DNA of 13,512 bases from IMCC26077 sp044344975 (GTDB taxonomy: Bacteria; Actinomycetota; Actinomycetes; Nanopelagicales; Nanopelagicaceae): the NCBI GenBank assembly GCA_044344975.1, contig JBIJBY010000029.1:1-13512 (forward strand). Reading direction: 5' to 3'. Shown in pieces: positions 1-6,654 of the stretch. The notes under the pieces were generated by a model. The model saw only the letters and a list, made by a program, of their open reading frames with translations. It did not search any database and was not told where the DNA came from. How positions within the stretch are numbered: position 1 is the stretch's first letter; each line of letters begins with the position of its first letter. The position numbers and the translations under genes are program-made.

Positions 1-279
1 GCTTTTCCTGAGGGAACCAATGTTGAATTTGTTGAAAAACTAAAAGGAAATGAAGTGCGAATGCGCGTACATGAACGTGGGTCGGGGGAGACAAAATCCT
101 GCGGAACGGGTGTTTGTGCTGTTGCACTTGCGACAACTATTCACCAGAAGAAGAGATTGCCCGCCCAGTGGATTGTCCATGTACCAGGCGGCACATTAAA
201 AGTTGAAATTGATTCGCACTCCAATGCGGTCTTAACTGGTCCCGCTCTGCTGGTGCGCGATCACGAGGTTACTCTGTGA
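1..279 (+). CDS. dapF: Diaminopimelate epimerase, C-terminal part (5' end outside window)
   Basis: DapF interconverts LL- and meso-diaminopimelate in the cytoplasm, feeding lysine and peptidoglycan synthesis. Frame 1 is open from the first base to the TGA at 277-279, giving 92 residues of the C-terminal half. The fragment opens with FPEGTNVEFV, a conserved DapF segment, and carries the active-site block HERGSGETKSCGTGVCA. That block holds the Glu-Arg pair that binds the substrate carboxylate, and the Cys of SCGTG is the second catalytic cysteine of the two-base racemisation mechanism. The first cysteine lies upstream, outside the window. A GTG at 55 could be mistaken for a start, but the conserved residues before it show the gene simply enters from the left. 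The stop overlaps the hflX start by 4 bp, so the two are probably translationally coupled. The assignment rests on motif recognition and is secure. Confidence 0.95.
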   Translation, partial: AFPEGTNVEFVEKLKGNEVRMRVHERGSGETKSCGTGVCAVALATTIHQKKRLPAQWIVHVPGGTLKVEIDSHSNAVLTGPALLVRDHEVTL

Positions 280-1727
280 AATCTGAAGAGCTTTTTCAAC
301 GCCTACTTCAGGAGAACGAGCAAGCACGTTTGGAATTTGAAAGCGTTTCGCAGAGTGATTTAAGCGAAGAGTTATCGGAACGTAGAGCCCTTAAACGTGT
401 AGCGGGAATCTCAACTGAACTTGAGGATATTTCAGAGGCCGAATATCGCTCGCTTCGACTCGAACGCGTGGTTTTAGTGGGAGTTTGGACTGAAGGGACA
501 GGAGAGCATGCAGAAAACTCTCTCAAAGAATTAGCCGCCCTTGCAGAGACTGCAGGATCCGAAGTGCTTGAGGGACTTATTCAGCGTCGAGATAAACCAG
601 ATCCCGCTACCTTTATTGGTTCTGGAAAAGTCAGCGAATTAAAATCAATTGTTGCGGCAACAAAAGCAGATACCGTTATTTGTGACGGTGAACTTTCACC
701 AGGTCAATTGCGCCAACTCGAAGAGCGCGTCAAAGTAAAGGTAGTAGATCGCACTGCGTTAATCCTCGACATCTTCGCCCAGCATGCGAAGAGCCGAGAA
801 GGTAAAGCGCAGGTGGAGCTCGCGCAAATCTCCTACCTATTGCCACGGCTACGTGGTTGGGGTGAATCGCTCTCGCGCCAAGTGGGTGGTCGAGCAGGAG
901 CTGGCGGAGCCGGTGGCGTGGGTATTGGCGGACGTGGCCCTGGTGAGACAAAGATAGAGATTGATCGAAGGCGCATTCGTGATCGGATGGCAAAATTGCG
1001 CCGTGAAATTAGCGAGATGAAAGTAGCTCGCGACACGAAGCGACAAGAGCGAGTGCGCCACCGCATTCCATCGGTGGCAATTGCTGGATATACCAACGCA
1101 GGAAAGTCTTCACTTCTTAATCGACTTACTGGAGCTGGAGTCCTAGTTGAGAATGCGCTCTTTGCCACATTGGATCCCACCACTCGCCGAGTCGAGGGAA
1201 GCGATGGCCGGATCTACACGCTCACCGACACGGTGGGATTTGTCAGTCATCTACCGCACCAATTAGTTGATGCTTTCAAATCCACTCTCGAAGAGGTCTC
1301 TGGTGCAGATTTAATTCTCCATTTAGTTGATGGCTCGCATCCAGAACCGCTCGAGCAGGTCCGTGCAGTGCATCAAGTGATTGATGAGATTGGTGGCTCG
1401 AAAATTCGAGAATTAATCGTTATCAATAAAGTTGATATCTCGGATCCCCACCGCATTGTTGAATTAGTGAATATGTTGCCAGGAAGTATTCCGATTTCTG
1501 CACATACCGGTTTTGGAATTGAAGAGTTAAAGCGAGCAATTGAATCAGCGCTGCCACGACCAGATATTGAAGTAAGCGCCGTGATTCCGTACACAAGAGG
1601 AGATTTGCTCCATCAGATTCATGAGCGGGGCGAAATATTTACCGAAGAGCACTTAGCAGATGGCACCCATGTTCGAGCGCTAGTTGATGCGCACCTTGCG
1701 TCGGCTCTAGAAAGGTTTAGCGCGTAA
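276..1727 (+). CDS. hflX: GTPase HflX, ribosome-associated
   Basis: HflX is a TRAFAC-class GTPase that binds the 50S subunit and, in studied bacteria, splits stalled 70S ribosomes under heat or antibiotic stress. The 483-residue protein has the family layout. An N-terminal HflX domain (about residues 55-240) ends in the glycine-rich linker GGRAGAGGAGGVGIGGRGPGE, followed by a basic coiled-coil helix. The G domain then shows the P-loop GYTNAGKS (271-278), G3 DTVGF (318-322), G4 NKVD (384-387) and a G5-like SAHTG. The GTG start at 276 is preceded by GAGG at 265-268, a good spacing, and forms a GTGA overlap with the dapF stop, so the two genes are likely co-transcribed. The N-terminal extension ahead of the HflX domain is acidic and longer than in E. 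coli, which is usual for actinobacterial homologues. The 3' end lies only 5 bp from the convergent lexA stop, and no terminator hairpin is visible. Confidence 0.96.
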   Translation: MKSEELFQRLLQENEQARLEFESVSQSDLSEELSERRALKRVAGISTELEDISEAEYRSLRLERVVLVGVWTEGTGEHAENSLKELAALAETAGSEVLEGLIQRRDKPDPATFIGSGKVSELKSIVAATKADTVICDGELSPGQLRQLEERVKVKVVDRTALILDIFAQHAKSREGKAQVELAQISYLLPRLRGWGESLSRQVGGRAGAGGAGGVGIGGRGPGETKIEIDRRRIRDRMAKLRREISEMKVARDTKRQERVRHRIPSVAIAGYTNAGKSSLLNRLTGAGVLVENALFATLDPTTRRVEGSDGRIYTLTDTVGFVSHLPHQLVDAFKSTLEEVSGADLILHLVDGSHPEPLEQVRAVHQVIDEIGGSKIRELIVINKVDISDPHRIVELVNMLPGSIPISAHTGFGIEELKRAIESALPRPDIEVSAVIPYTRGDLLHQIHERGEIFTEEHLADGTHVRALVDAHLASALERFSA

Positions 1728-1732
1728 TTTCT

Positions 1733-2452
1733 CTAGCGCACAGAGCGTAGAACCGCGGTCACTTTCCCAAGGATCTCAGCGTGATCTCCTGGGATAGGGG
1801 AGAAGTTCGGATTTGCTGGAAGCAACCAAATCTTCCCATCTCGACGGGAGAAGGTTTTAACTGTTGCTTCTCCATCGATCATTGCTGCGACTATCTCGCC
1901 CTTTTCGCATGTTTTCTGCGCCCGAATCACGACGAAATCTCCATCACAAATTGCTGCATCAATCATTGAATCGCCGACAACTTTGAGCATGAAAAGTTCG
2001 CCTTGCCCAACTAGTGATTCAGGTAGTGGGAAAGTTTCTTCAATTGCTTGTTCGGCAAGAATGGGACCGCCTGCTGCGATTCGACCAACAAGGGGCACTA
2101 CGCGCATTTGATCCATTGGAGCATCACTTTCGCTGCCATCGCGTTGACCTTCTGGCAAGAGAATTTCTAGCGCGCGACCACGAGTGGGGTCGCGACGAAT
2201 CCAACCCTTCTCTTCTAAGACCTCAAGTTGATATTTCACACTGGAGGGTGAGGAGAGGCCAGCAGCGATGCCGATTTCGCGCATCGACGGGGGATACCCC
2301 TGGCTATCGAGGGCGCTTTGAATCACCTCAAGGATCTTCATTTGGCGGGGCGTTAAGCCCTCCTCATTGGCGGGGCCATCGGGGAGCTCTGCCACGTTGA
2401 TAGCGGCGGCGTCTTTCTCAGAAGGTGTGGGAAGTGAGTTTCTCTTAGCCAT
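1733..2452 (-). CDS. lexA: LexA, SOS response repressor and autoprotease
   Basis: LexA represses DNA-damage genes and cleaves itself when RecA filaments form. The 239-residue protein has an N-terminal winged helix-turn-helix (about residues 33-97; recognition region MREIGIAAGLSSPSSVKYQL) and a C-terminal S24 peptidase fold. The expected cleavage bond is Ala127-Gly128 in VGRIAAGGPI. The catalytic Ser162 is in GDSMID and the general-base Lys199 is in EATVKTF, so all parts needed for autoproteolysis are present. I chose the ATG at 2450-2452. The frame stays open upstream to about 2545, but that stretch contains the LexA box and promoter and is not LexA-like. No Shine-Dalgarno precedes the ATG, while a TANNNT -10 ends 7 nt before it, so the mRNA may be leaderless. 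The gene is divergent from the LysM gene and convergent with hflX. Confidence 0.97.
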   Translation of the reverse strand: MAKRNSLPTPSEKDAAAINVAELPDGPANEEGLTPRQMKILEVIQSALDSQGYPPSMREIGIAAGLSSPSSVKYQLEVLEEKGWIRRDPTRGRALEILLPEGQRDGSESDAPMDQMRVVPLVGRIAAGGPILAEQAIEETFPLPESLVGQGELFMLKVVGDSMIDAAICDGDFVVIRAQKTCEKGEIVAAMIDGEATVKTFSRRDGKIWLLPANPNFSPIPGDHAEILGKVTAVLRSVR

Positions 2453-2488
2453 ATCAGAGAGGGTACGGGTTTTTGGTGAGAATTTCAA
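2453..2488 (-). promoter_or_regulatory. Candidate lexA promoter (leaderless)
   Basis: Reading the minus strand, TTGAAA (plus-strand 2483-2488) is followed after 17 bp by TACCCT (plus-strand 2460-2465). The latter fits the actinobacterial TANNNT -10, and the lexA ATG begins 7 nt later. Transcription would therefore start at or within a base or two of the A of the ATG. The -35 overlaps the LexA box at 2485-2500, the arrangement expected for autorepression. The placement is inferred from spacing. Confidence 0.5.
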
Positions 2489-2500
2489 ACACCTGTTCGA
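2485..2500. promoter_or_regulatory. LexA (SOS) box, lexA-proximal
   Basis: The site reads TCAAACACCTGTTCGA on the plus strand and TCGAACAGGTGTTTGA on the minus strand. It matches the Gram-positive/mycobacterial SOS box (TCGAAC, four bases, GTTCGA) with one deviating base. It lies 32 bp upstream of the lexA ATG and overlaps the inferred -35, so LexA bound here should repress its own gene. Confidence 0.88.
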
Positions 2501-2507
2501 AAAAATG

Positions 2508-2537
2508 TTGACAGAAGGGGGTGAGCTAGGGTTAAAT
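2508..2537 (+). promoter_or_regulatory. Candidate promoter of the LysM gene
   Basis: A perfect -35 hexamer TTGACA (2508-2513) is followed after 18 bp by TTAAAT (2532-2537), which matches four of six bases of TATAAT. The predicted start falls inside the adjoining LexA box at 2538-2553, so LexA would physically block transcription initiation. The call rests on hexamer match and position only. Confidence 0.6.
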
Positions 2538-2553
2538 TCGAACACACGTTCTA
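2538..2553. promoter_or_regulatory. LexA (SOS) box, LysM-gene proximal
   Basis: The site reads TCGAACACACGTTCTA, one base from the symmetric TCGAAC-N4-GTTCGA consensus. It directly follows the inferred -10 of the rightward promoter and ends 44 bp before the LysM-protein ATG. Its centre is 53 bp from that of the first box, about five helical turns, which would put both LexA dimers on the same DNA face. Confidence 0.88.
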
Positions 2554-2597
2554 ATCCGTCAGGGCGTTTGGTTCAGAAGAAAGCGAGAAGAAGCAAG

Positions 2598-2933
2598 ATG
2601 AGCACTTCCCCCACGCAGCTCCGTTTAACCACCCGTGGCCGTCTACTCCTGGGCGCCTCAGGCCTGGTCGTTGCCCTCTCGCTCTTCTCTGCCACCACCG
2701 CTCTCGGCAGCGCGGCTAAGACAGAGAGCAGCACCACTAGCACCAACTCCGCCAGCGCCTATTACGAGACCATTACCGTCCTTCCAGGGGAGAGCCTCTG
2801 GTCGATTGCAGGTCAGGTCGATTCGAAGGCTAATAAAGGCGATCTAGTAGCAGCGATTATCGATCTCAATGGCTTATCAGGTTCGGCGCTTCAGGCTGGG
2901 CAGCGCTTACGCGTGCCGGTCGCCAGCAAATAA
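2598..2933 (+). CDS. Membrane-anchored LysM protein, probable SOS-induced cell-division inhibitor (ChiZ/DivS/YneA type)
   Basis: The 111-residue protein has a short basic N-terminus, one membrane segment (about residues 15-37, rich in Leu/Val/Ala), a Ser/Thr linker (38-55) and a C-terminal LysM domain (about 57-108, with VLPGESLWSIA and ALQAGQRLRVP). LysM domains bind the N-acetylglucosamine of peptidoglycan, so the domain should sit outside the cell membrane. The gene is divergent from lexA, has its own SOS box and is followed by nrdR. Those are the positions of Rv2719c (chiZ) in Mycobacterium tuberculosis and divS in Corynebacterium, which stop septation during DNA repair. The role is inferred from position and architecture; the sequence alone shows only a LysM anchor protein. 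I chose the ATG at 2598 because GAGAAG (2585-2590) lies upstream and the promoter excludes earlier starts; a TTG at 2568 is also in frame. Confidence 0.85.
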   Translation: MSTSPTQLRLTTRGRLLLGASGLVVALSLFSATTALGSAAKTESSTTSTNSASAYYETITVLPGESLWSIAGQVDSKANKGDLVAAIIDLNGLSGSALQAGQRLRVPVASK

Positions 2934-2991
2934 TTTTTTTGCGACACACCGAATTTCTGCTTGCGAACCCTCGACCACTCCTCTACTGTTC

Positions 2992-3007
2992 CCACTAGAT
3001 GTAGTAG
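2992..3007. promoter_or_regulatory. Weak candidate NrdR box upstream of nrdR
   Basis: CCACTAGATGTAGTAG resembles the published NrdR-box pattern acaCwAtATaTwGtgt. The inner ten bases CTAGATGTAG match at eight positions. NrdR boxes normally occur as a pair about three helical turns apart; I could not find a convincing partner near 3030. The site overlaps the left arm of the inverted repeat at 3001-3046, so its symmetry may have another cause. Confidence 0.25.
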
Positions 3008-3046
3008 TAACAACGGTGTAGTTATTCCACAGGTTGTGCCTACTAC
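3001..3046. repeat. Long imperfect inverted repeat in the LysM gene–nrdR intergenic region
   Basis: The 263-bp stretch 2934-3196 between the LysM gene and nrdR shows no convincing gene. Within it GTAGTAG (3001-3007) is complementary to CTACTAC (3040-3046). Inside that, ACAAC (3010-3014) is complementary to GTTGT (3033-3037), giving 12 pairs separated by a 2x2 internal loop around an 18-nt loop. No T-tract follows, so it is not an ordinary intrinsic terminator. It could be a leader-RNA structure or a protein-binding dyad. Confidence 0.5.
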
Positions 3047-3108
3047 TCCCCAGGTCCTCCACAGCCTTATCCCCAGGGCGGCGCGATTCTGGTTCGCATG
3101 GTGAGGAC

Positions 3109-3152
3109 AACTGAGTAGTAACCGAGCAGCAACTGAGTAGCAACTGAGCAGA
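3109..3152 (+). repeat. Four tandem 11-bp repeats upstream of nrdR
   Basis: Four adjacent 11-bp units occupy 3109-3119, 3120-3130, 3131-3141 and 3142-3152. The pattern is AACYGAGYAGN, with only C/T changes at the two inner variable positions and a changing final base. They end 44 bp before the nrdR ATG, in a non-coding region. The period is close to one helical turn, so a protein reading this motif would contact the same face of DNA four times. No known motif was recognised. Confidence 0.8.
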
Positions 3153-3196
3153 AAATCTAGTTTTTCAATTTTAAGGGTTATAAGGGGGTGTCCGGG

Positions 3197-3745
3197 ATGA
3201 ACTGTCCCTATTGCCGACAGGCCGATAGCCGAGTCGTCGATTCCCGTCCTATCGACGAGGGCAGCTCTATCCGCCGTCGCCGCGAGTGCACCACCTGCGG
3301 GAAGCGCTTTACCACGCAAGAGATGGCAGTTCTTTCAGTGATTAAACGGAGCGGGGCAACAGAGCCCTTTAGTCGCGAGAAGGTGATCGCTGGCGTTCGG
3401 AAGGCTTGTCAAGGTCGTCCAGTCAATGATGATGATCTTGCGCTCCTTGCGCAACGCGTTGAAGAGAGCCTTCGCGCAACTGGTCAAGCAGAGATTGAAG
3501 CGCAAGAGGTGGGCATGGCAATTCTTGCTCCACTACGCGAGCTCGATGAAGTTGCCTATCTTCGATATGCATCGGTCTATCGAAATTTCAATTCACTAGA
3601 TGATTTTGAGGGAGAGATTGCGCTCCTTCGCGCACTGCCATTTGAAAAGGGCAGCGAAAGTAATGCAAGTAATGCAAGTAATGCAAGCGACGAGAGTCAA
3701 GAGAGTCAACAGAGCGAAGAAGTTCGAGAGTTAAGTAATAAGTAA
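3197..3745 (+). CDS. nrdR: Transcriptional repressor NrdR
   Basis: NrdR senses ATP/dATP and represses ribonucleotide reductase genes by binding paired NrdR boxes. The 182-residue protein has an N-terminal zinc ribbon with CPYC (Cys3, Cys6) and CTTC (Cys31, Cys34), and an arginine patch RRRRE (26-30) likely to contact DNA. The ATP-cone follows (about residues 46-136: VIKRSGATEPFSREKV through YLRYASVYRNF). I chose the ATG at 3197 because MNCPYC is the canonical NrdR start and GGGGG (3184-3188) is well spaced; a GTG at 3188 would add three residues. From residue 152 the protein carries an unusual Ser/Asn/Glu/Gln tail of about 30 residues, including NASNASNAS, encoded by tandem DNA repeats; most NrdR proteins end near residue 150-160. 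The gene is directly upstream of nrdJ (48-bp gap), which makes it a likely nrdRJ operon as in Streptomyces. Confidence 0.96.
   Translation: MNCPYCRQADSRVVDSRPIDEGSSIRRRRECTTCGKRFTTQEMAVLSVIKRSGATEPFSREKVIAGVRKACQGRPVNDDDLALLAQRVEESLRATGQAEIEAQEVGMAILAPLRELDEVAYLRYASVYRNFNSLDDFEGEIALLRALPFEKGSESNASNASNASDESQESQQSEEVRELSNK
3659..3709 (+). repeat. In-frame 9-bp tandem repeats in the nrdR 3' end
   Basis: AGTAATGCA occurs three times in tandem (3659-3667, 3668-3676, with the third copy 3677-3685), encoding the NAS run of the NrdR tail. After a short gap GAGAGTCAA occurs twice in tandem (3692-3700, 3701-3709), with a diverged third unit following. Both periods are multiples of three, so copy-number changes would alter tail length without shifting the frame. 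Confidence 0.85.
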
Positions 3746-3765
3746 AGAGAGTAAGTAAAGAGAGT
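3740..3765 (+). repeat. 13-bp direct repeat spanning the nrdR stop codon
   Basis: AAGTAAAGAGAGT occurs at 3740-3752 and again at 3753-3765. The nrdR stop TAA (3743-3745) lies in the first copy. The region up to the nrdJ start is almost entirely purine and holds the nrdJ Shine-Dalgarno sequence (AGGAGA and GAGGAAAAG, about 3774-3790). Confidence 0.85.
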
Positions 3766-3793
3766 TAGCTAAGAGGAGAAAGAGGAAAAGAAC

Positions 3794-6640
3794 ATGTCAG
3801 ACACAGTCGTAAACCGGGCAGGGAGCAAGCGTGGCGCTGGGCTCAAGGCAGAGCGGATCTACACCACCGCCGGAGTTCATCCCTACGATGAGGTGACCTG
3901 GGAGCGACGTGATGTCGTGCAGAATAATTGGAAGACTGGTGAAGTTGTTTTCGAACAACGTGGCGTGGAGTTCCCTGACTTCTGGTCAGTAAATGCCTCC
4001 ACCATCGTCACCACGAAGTACTTCCGTGGCGCGGTTGGATATGAGAATCGCGAGTGGTCGCTTAAGCAAGTGATTGATCGAGTTGTTCTCACCTACACCA
4101 AAGCAGGAAAGGAGTTCGGTTACTTTGCAACTGATGCAGATGCCGAAATCTTTGAGCACGAATTAACATGGATGCTCCTGCACCAAGTCTTCTCTTTCAA
4201 CTCTCCAGTCTGGTTTAACGTAGGTACTGCTGCGCCACAACAGGTCAGCGCCTGCTTCATCCTCTCTGTCGATGACACGATGGATTCAATCCTCAACTGG
4301 TACCGCGAAGAGGGAATGATCTTCAAGGGCGGTTCAGGCGCAGGCCTTAACCTCTCTCGCATTCGCTCCTCCAAGGAGCTCCTCAAGTCCGGCGGAACAG
4401 CTTCGGGCCCAGTCTCCTTTATGCGCGGCGCTGATGCCTCTGCTGGAACAATCAAATCTGGTGGCGCAACTCGTCGTGCAGCAAAGATGGTTGTTCTCGA
4501 TGTTGATCATCCAGATATCGAAGAGTTCATCGAAACAAAAGTTGCAGAAGAAGAGAAAATTCGCGTCTTGCGCGATGCAGGCTTCGATATGGATCTTGGT
4601 GGAAAAGACATCATCTCGGTCCAATATCAAAATGCAAATAACTCCGTTCGGGTAAGCGATGAATTTATGCGCGCCTACGAAGAAGGAAAAGAGTTTGGCC
4701 TTCGCGCTCGCTCAACCGGTGAAATCATCGAGCAGGTCAACTCACGTTCTCTCTTCCGTAAGATGGCAGAGGCAGCATGGGCATGCGCTGATCCAGGAAT
4801 TCAGTACGACGATACGATTAATGATTGGCATACCAACCCAGAGACCGGTCGCATCAATGCATCGAACCCATGCTCTGAGTACATGTCACTTGATAACTCT
4901 TCATGCAACCTCGCCTCATTGAACTTGATGAAGTTCCTTAAGGCTGATGGCTCTTTCGATGCGAAGACTTTCGTTAAAGCGACAGAAATGATTATCACCG
5001 CGATGGATATCTCTATCTGCTTCGCAGATTTCCCAACCGAGGCAATTGGTGAGACCACTCGTAAGTATCGCCAACTCGGAATTGGCTTTGCCAATATCGG
5101 AGCGCTCTTGATGGCCTCTGGCCTTCCTTATGATAGCGATGGCGGTCGCGCACTTGCTGGTGCGATTACATCCTTGATGACCGGCACCTCCTACCGACGC
5201 TCTGCAGAGATTGCAGGAATTGTTGGCGCATACGAGGGCTATGCCCGTAACGCTGCTGCACATACTCGTGTTATGCGTAAGCACGCTGCTGCATCTGTTG
5301 CCGCACGATCAGTGACAACGCTCGATCGTGATGTCTGGACAGAGGCAAGTAAGCAGTGGGATGAAGGGTTGAAGATTGGCGAGAAGAATGGCTGGCGTAA
5401 CGCGCAAGCATCCGTTCTTGCTCCTACCGGAACAATCGGATTGATGATGGATTGCGATACCACTGGTATCGAGCCCGACTTCTCTCTCGTGAAGTTTAAG
5501 AAGCTCGTCGGTGGCGGCTCCATGCAGATTGTTAACCAGACAGTCCCTGCAGCGCTTCGTAAACTCGGATATACCGAAGAGACGATTGAGGCAGTAGTCG
5601 AATACATCCAAGCAAATGGACATGTGATTGATGCGCCAGGTCTCAAGCCTGAGCACTACGACGTCTTTGATTGCGCGCTCGGTGCACGTTCAATTGCTCC
5701 GATGGGCCACGTGCGAATGATGGCTGCCTGCCAACCATTCCTCTCTGGTGCAATTTCTAAGACCGTCAACCTTCCTGAAGAAGCAACTGTTGAAGAGGTT
5801 GAAGAGGTCTACTACGAAGGATGGAAGCTTGGCCTTAAGGCGCTGGCTGTCTATCGCGATAATTGCAAAGTTGGCCAACCTCTCTCTGATGGCAAGGCGA
5901 AGAAGAAAGATGAGCCAGTTGTCGAGAGCGCAGCGCCGGCACGCGCAACTCGTAAGCGTCTACCAAAGTCGCGCCCATCACGAACCACCTCATTTAATGT
6001 TGGTGGCGCAGAGGGCTACATGACTGCAGGTGCATACGATGATGGCGCCCTTGGTGAAGTCTTCTTAAAGCTCGGCAAGCAAGGCTCCACTCTTGCTGGT
6101 GTGATGGATGCATTCTCCATCGCAGTCTCCATTGGTCTGCAGTACGGCGTACCACTCGAGACCTATGTACAGAAGTTCACCAATCTTCGCTTCGAGCCAG
6201 CAGGCATGACAGATGATGCAGATATTCGCATGGCGCAATCGATGATGGATTACATCTTCCGTCGCCTCGCCCTCGATTATCTTCCTGCCGATGAGCGAGC
6301 AGCGCTTGGAATCTTCTCTGCAGCAGAGCGCGCCCGCGCGCTCGATAGCGGAAGTTACGGCGTTGCCGAGACATCAGAGAGCGCACCAGCAATGGATGAG
6401 GTGGCGATAGAAACGCCAGCAACACCAGCACCAGTTGCTCCAGTAGCAAAAGCTCAAGATATTGCGATCACTTCAGCGCCAGCAGCGCCTGCTCAAATCG
6501 GTTCTTCAACCGAGTTGTTAGAGGCGATGATGGGGCGAAGTGCAGATGCTCCGATGTGTATGACATGTGGCGTCAAGATGCGCGCTGCAGGAGCCTGCTA
6601 TGTCTGCGAAGGTTGCGGTTCAACCTCAGGATGTAGCTAA
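3794..6640 (+). CDS. nrdJ: Adenosylcobalamin-dependent (class II) ribonucleoside-diphosphate reductase
   Basis: NrdJ reduces ribonucleotides to deoxyribonucleotides using a thiyl radical made from adenosylcobalamin, with no separate radical subunit. The 948-residue protein has the class II layout. The first half of the active-site dithiol is Cys154 in VSACFIL. The radical and acid/base residues are in NPCSE (Asn358, Cys360, Glu362), followed by the SSCNLASLNL block with the partner cysteine. APTGTIG (543-549) is the conserved substrate-phosphate loop. A TSCPD domain spans about 725-835. After an Ala/Pro-rich linker comes a cysteine-rich tail (Cys922, 925, 935, 938, 941, 947) that should bind zinc and pass electrons to the active site. 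The ATG at 3794 has a strong purine-rich ribosome site. Its position behind nrdR implies repression by NrdR. nagA starts about 14 bp after its stop with no terminator between. Confidence 0.97.
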   Translation: MSDTVVNRAGSKRGAGLKAERIYTTAGVHPYDEVTWERRDVVQNNWKTGEVVFEQRGVEFPDFWSVNASTIVTTKYFRGAVGYENREWSLKQVIDRVVLTYTKAGKEFGYFATDADAEIFEHELTWMLLHQVFSFNSPVWFNVGTAAPQQVSACFILSVDDTMDSILNWYREEGMIFKGGSGAGLNLSRIRSSKELLKSGGTASGPVSFMRGADASAGTIKSGGATRRAAKMVVLDVDHPDIEEFIETKVAEEEKIRVLRDAGFDMDLGGKDIISVQYQNANNSVRVSDEFMRAYEEGKEFGLRARSTGEIIEQVNSRSLFRKMAEAAWACADPGIQYDDTINDWHTNPETGRINASNPCSEYMSLDNSSCNLASLNLMKFLKADGSFDAKTFVKATEMIITAMDISICFADFPTEAIGETTRKYRQLGIGFANIGALLMASGLPYDSDGGRALAGAITSLMTGTSYRRSAEIAGIVGAYEGYARNAAAHTRVMRKHAAASVAARSVTTLDRDVWTEASKQWDEGLKIGEKNGWRNAQASVLAPTGTIGLMMDCDTTGIEPDFSLVKFKKLVGGGSMQIVNQTVPAALRKLGYTEETIEAVVEYIQANGHVIDAPGLKPEHYDVFDCALGARSIAPMGHVRMMAACQPFLSGAISKTVNLPEEATVEEVEEVYYEGWKLGLKALAVYRDNCKVGQPLSDGKAKKKDEPVVESAAPARATRKRLPKSRPSRTTSFNVGGAEGYMTAGAYDDGALGEVFLKLGKQGSTLAGVMDAFSIAVSIGLQYGVPLETYVQKFTNLRFEPAGMTDDADIRMAQSMMDYIFRRLALDYLPADERAALGIFSAAERARALDSGSYGVAETSESAPAMDEVAIETPATPAPVAPVAKAQDIAITSAPAAPAQIGSSTELLEAMMGRSADAPMCMTCGVKMRAAGACYVCEGCGSTSGCS

Positions 6641-6654
6641 TCCCTAAGTAAGTG

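Noticed and set aside
833..1183. Minus-strand open frame opposite the HflX glycine linker and G domain
   Set aside because: It is low-complexity and antisense to conserved GTPase motifs; an effect of codon composition.
1728..1732. Terminator between convergent hflX and lexA
   Set aside because: Only 5 bp separate the stops, and no hairpin with a T-tract is seen around them.
2014..2400. Plus-strand open frame of 128 codons opposite lexA
   Set aside because: It lies wholly inside the well-supported lexA gene and its product resembles no family.
3067..3075. DnaA-box-like TTATCCCCA, with the nearby TTATTCCACA (3022-3031), upstream of nrdR
   Set aside because: Neither matches the 9-mer TTATCCACA exactly (one substitution, one insertion). 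The gene neighbourhood is not that of an origin, so chance similarity is the better explanation.
3098..3118. Tiny ATG frame of six codons within the leader of nrdR as a possible leader peptide
   Set aside because: There is no good Shine-Dalgarno and no run of regulatory codons; it merely runs into the tandem repeats.
2934..3196. Cobalamin riboswitch upstream of nrdR/nrdJ
   Set aside because: B12-dependent enzymes sometimes have one, but I could not find the B12-box core or the expected fold here.
2891..3319. Minus-strand open frame across the LysM–nrdR gap (142 codons)
   Set aside because: It runs antisense through the conserved NrdR zinc ribbon and the LysM 3' end, and its translation shows no domain or family-like pattern. 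It is a shadow frame.
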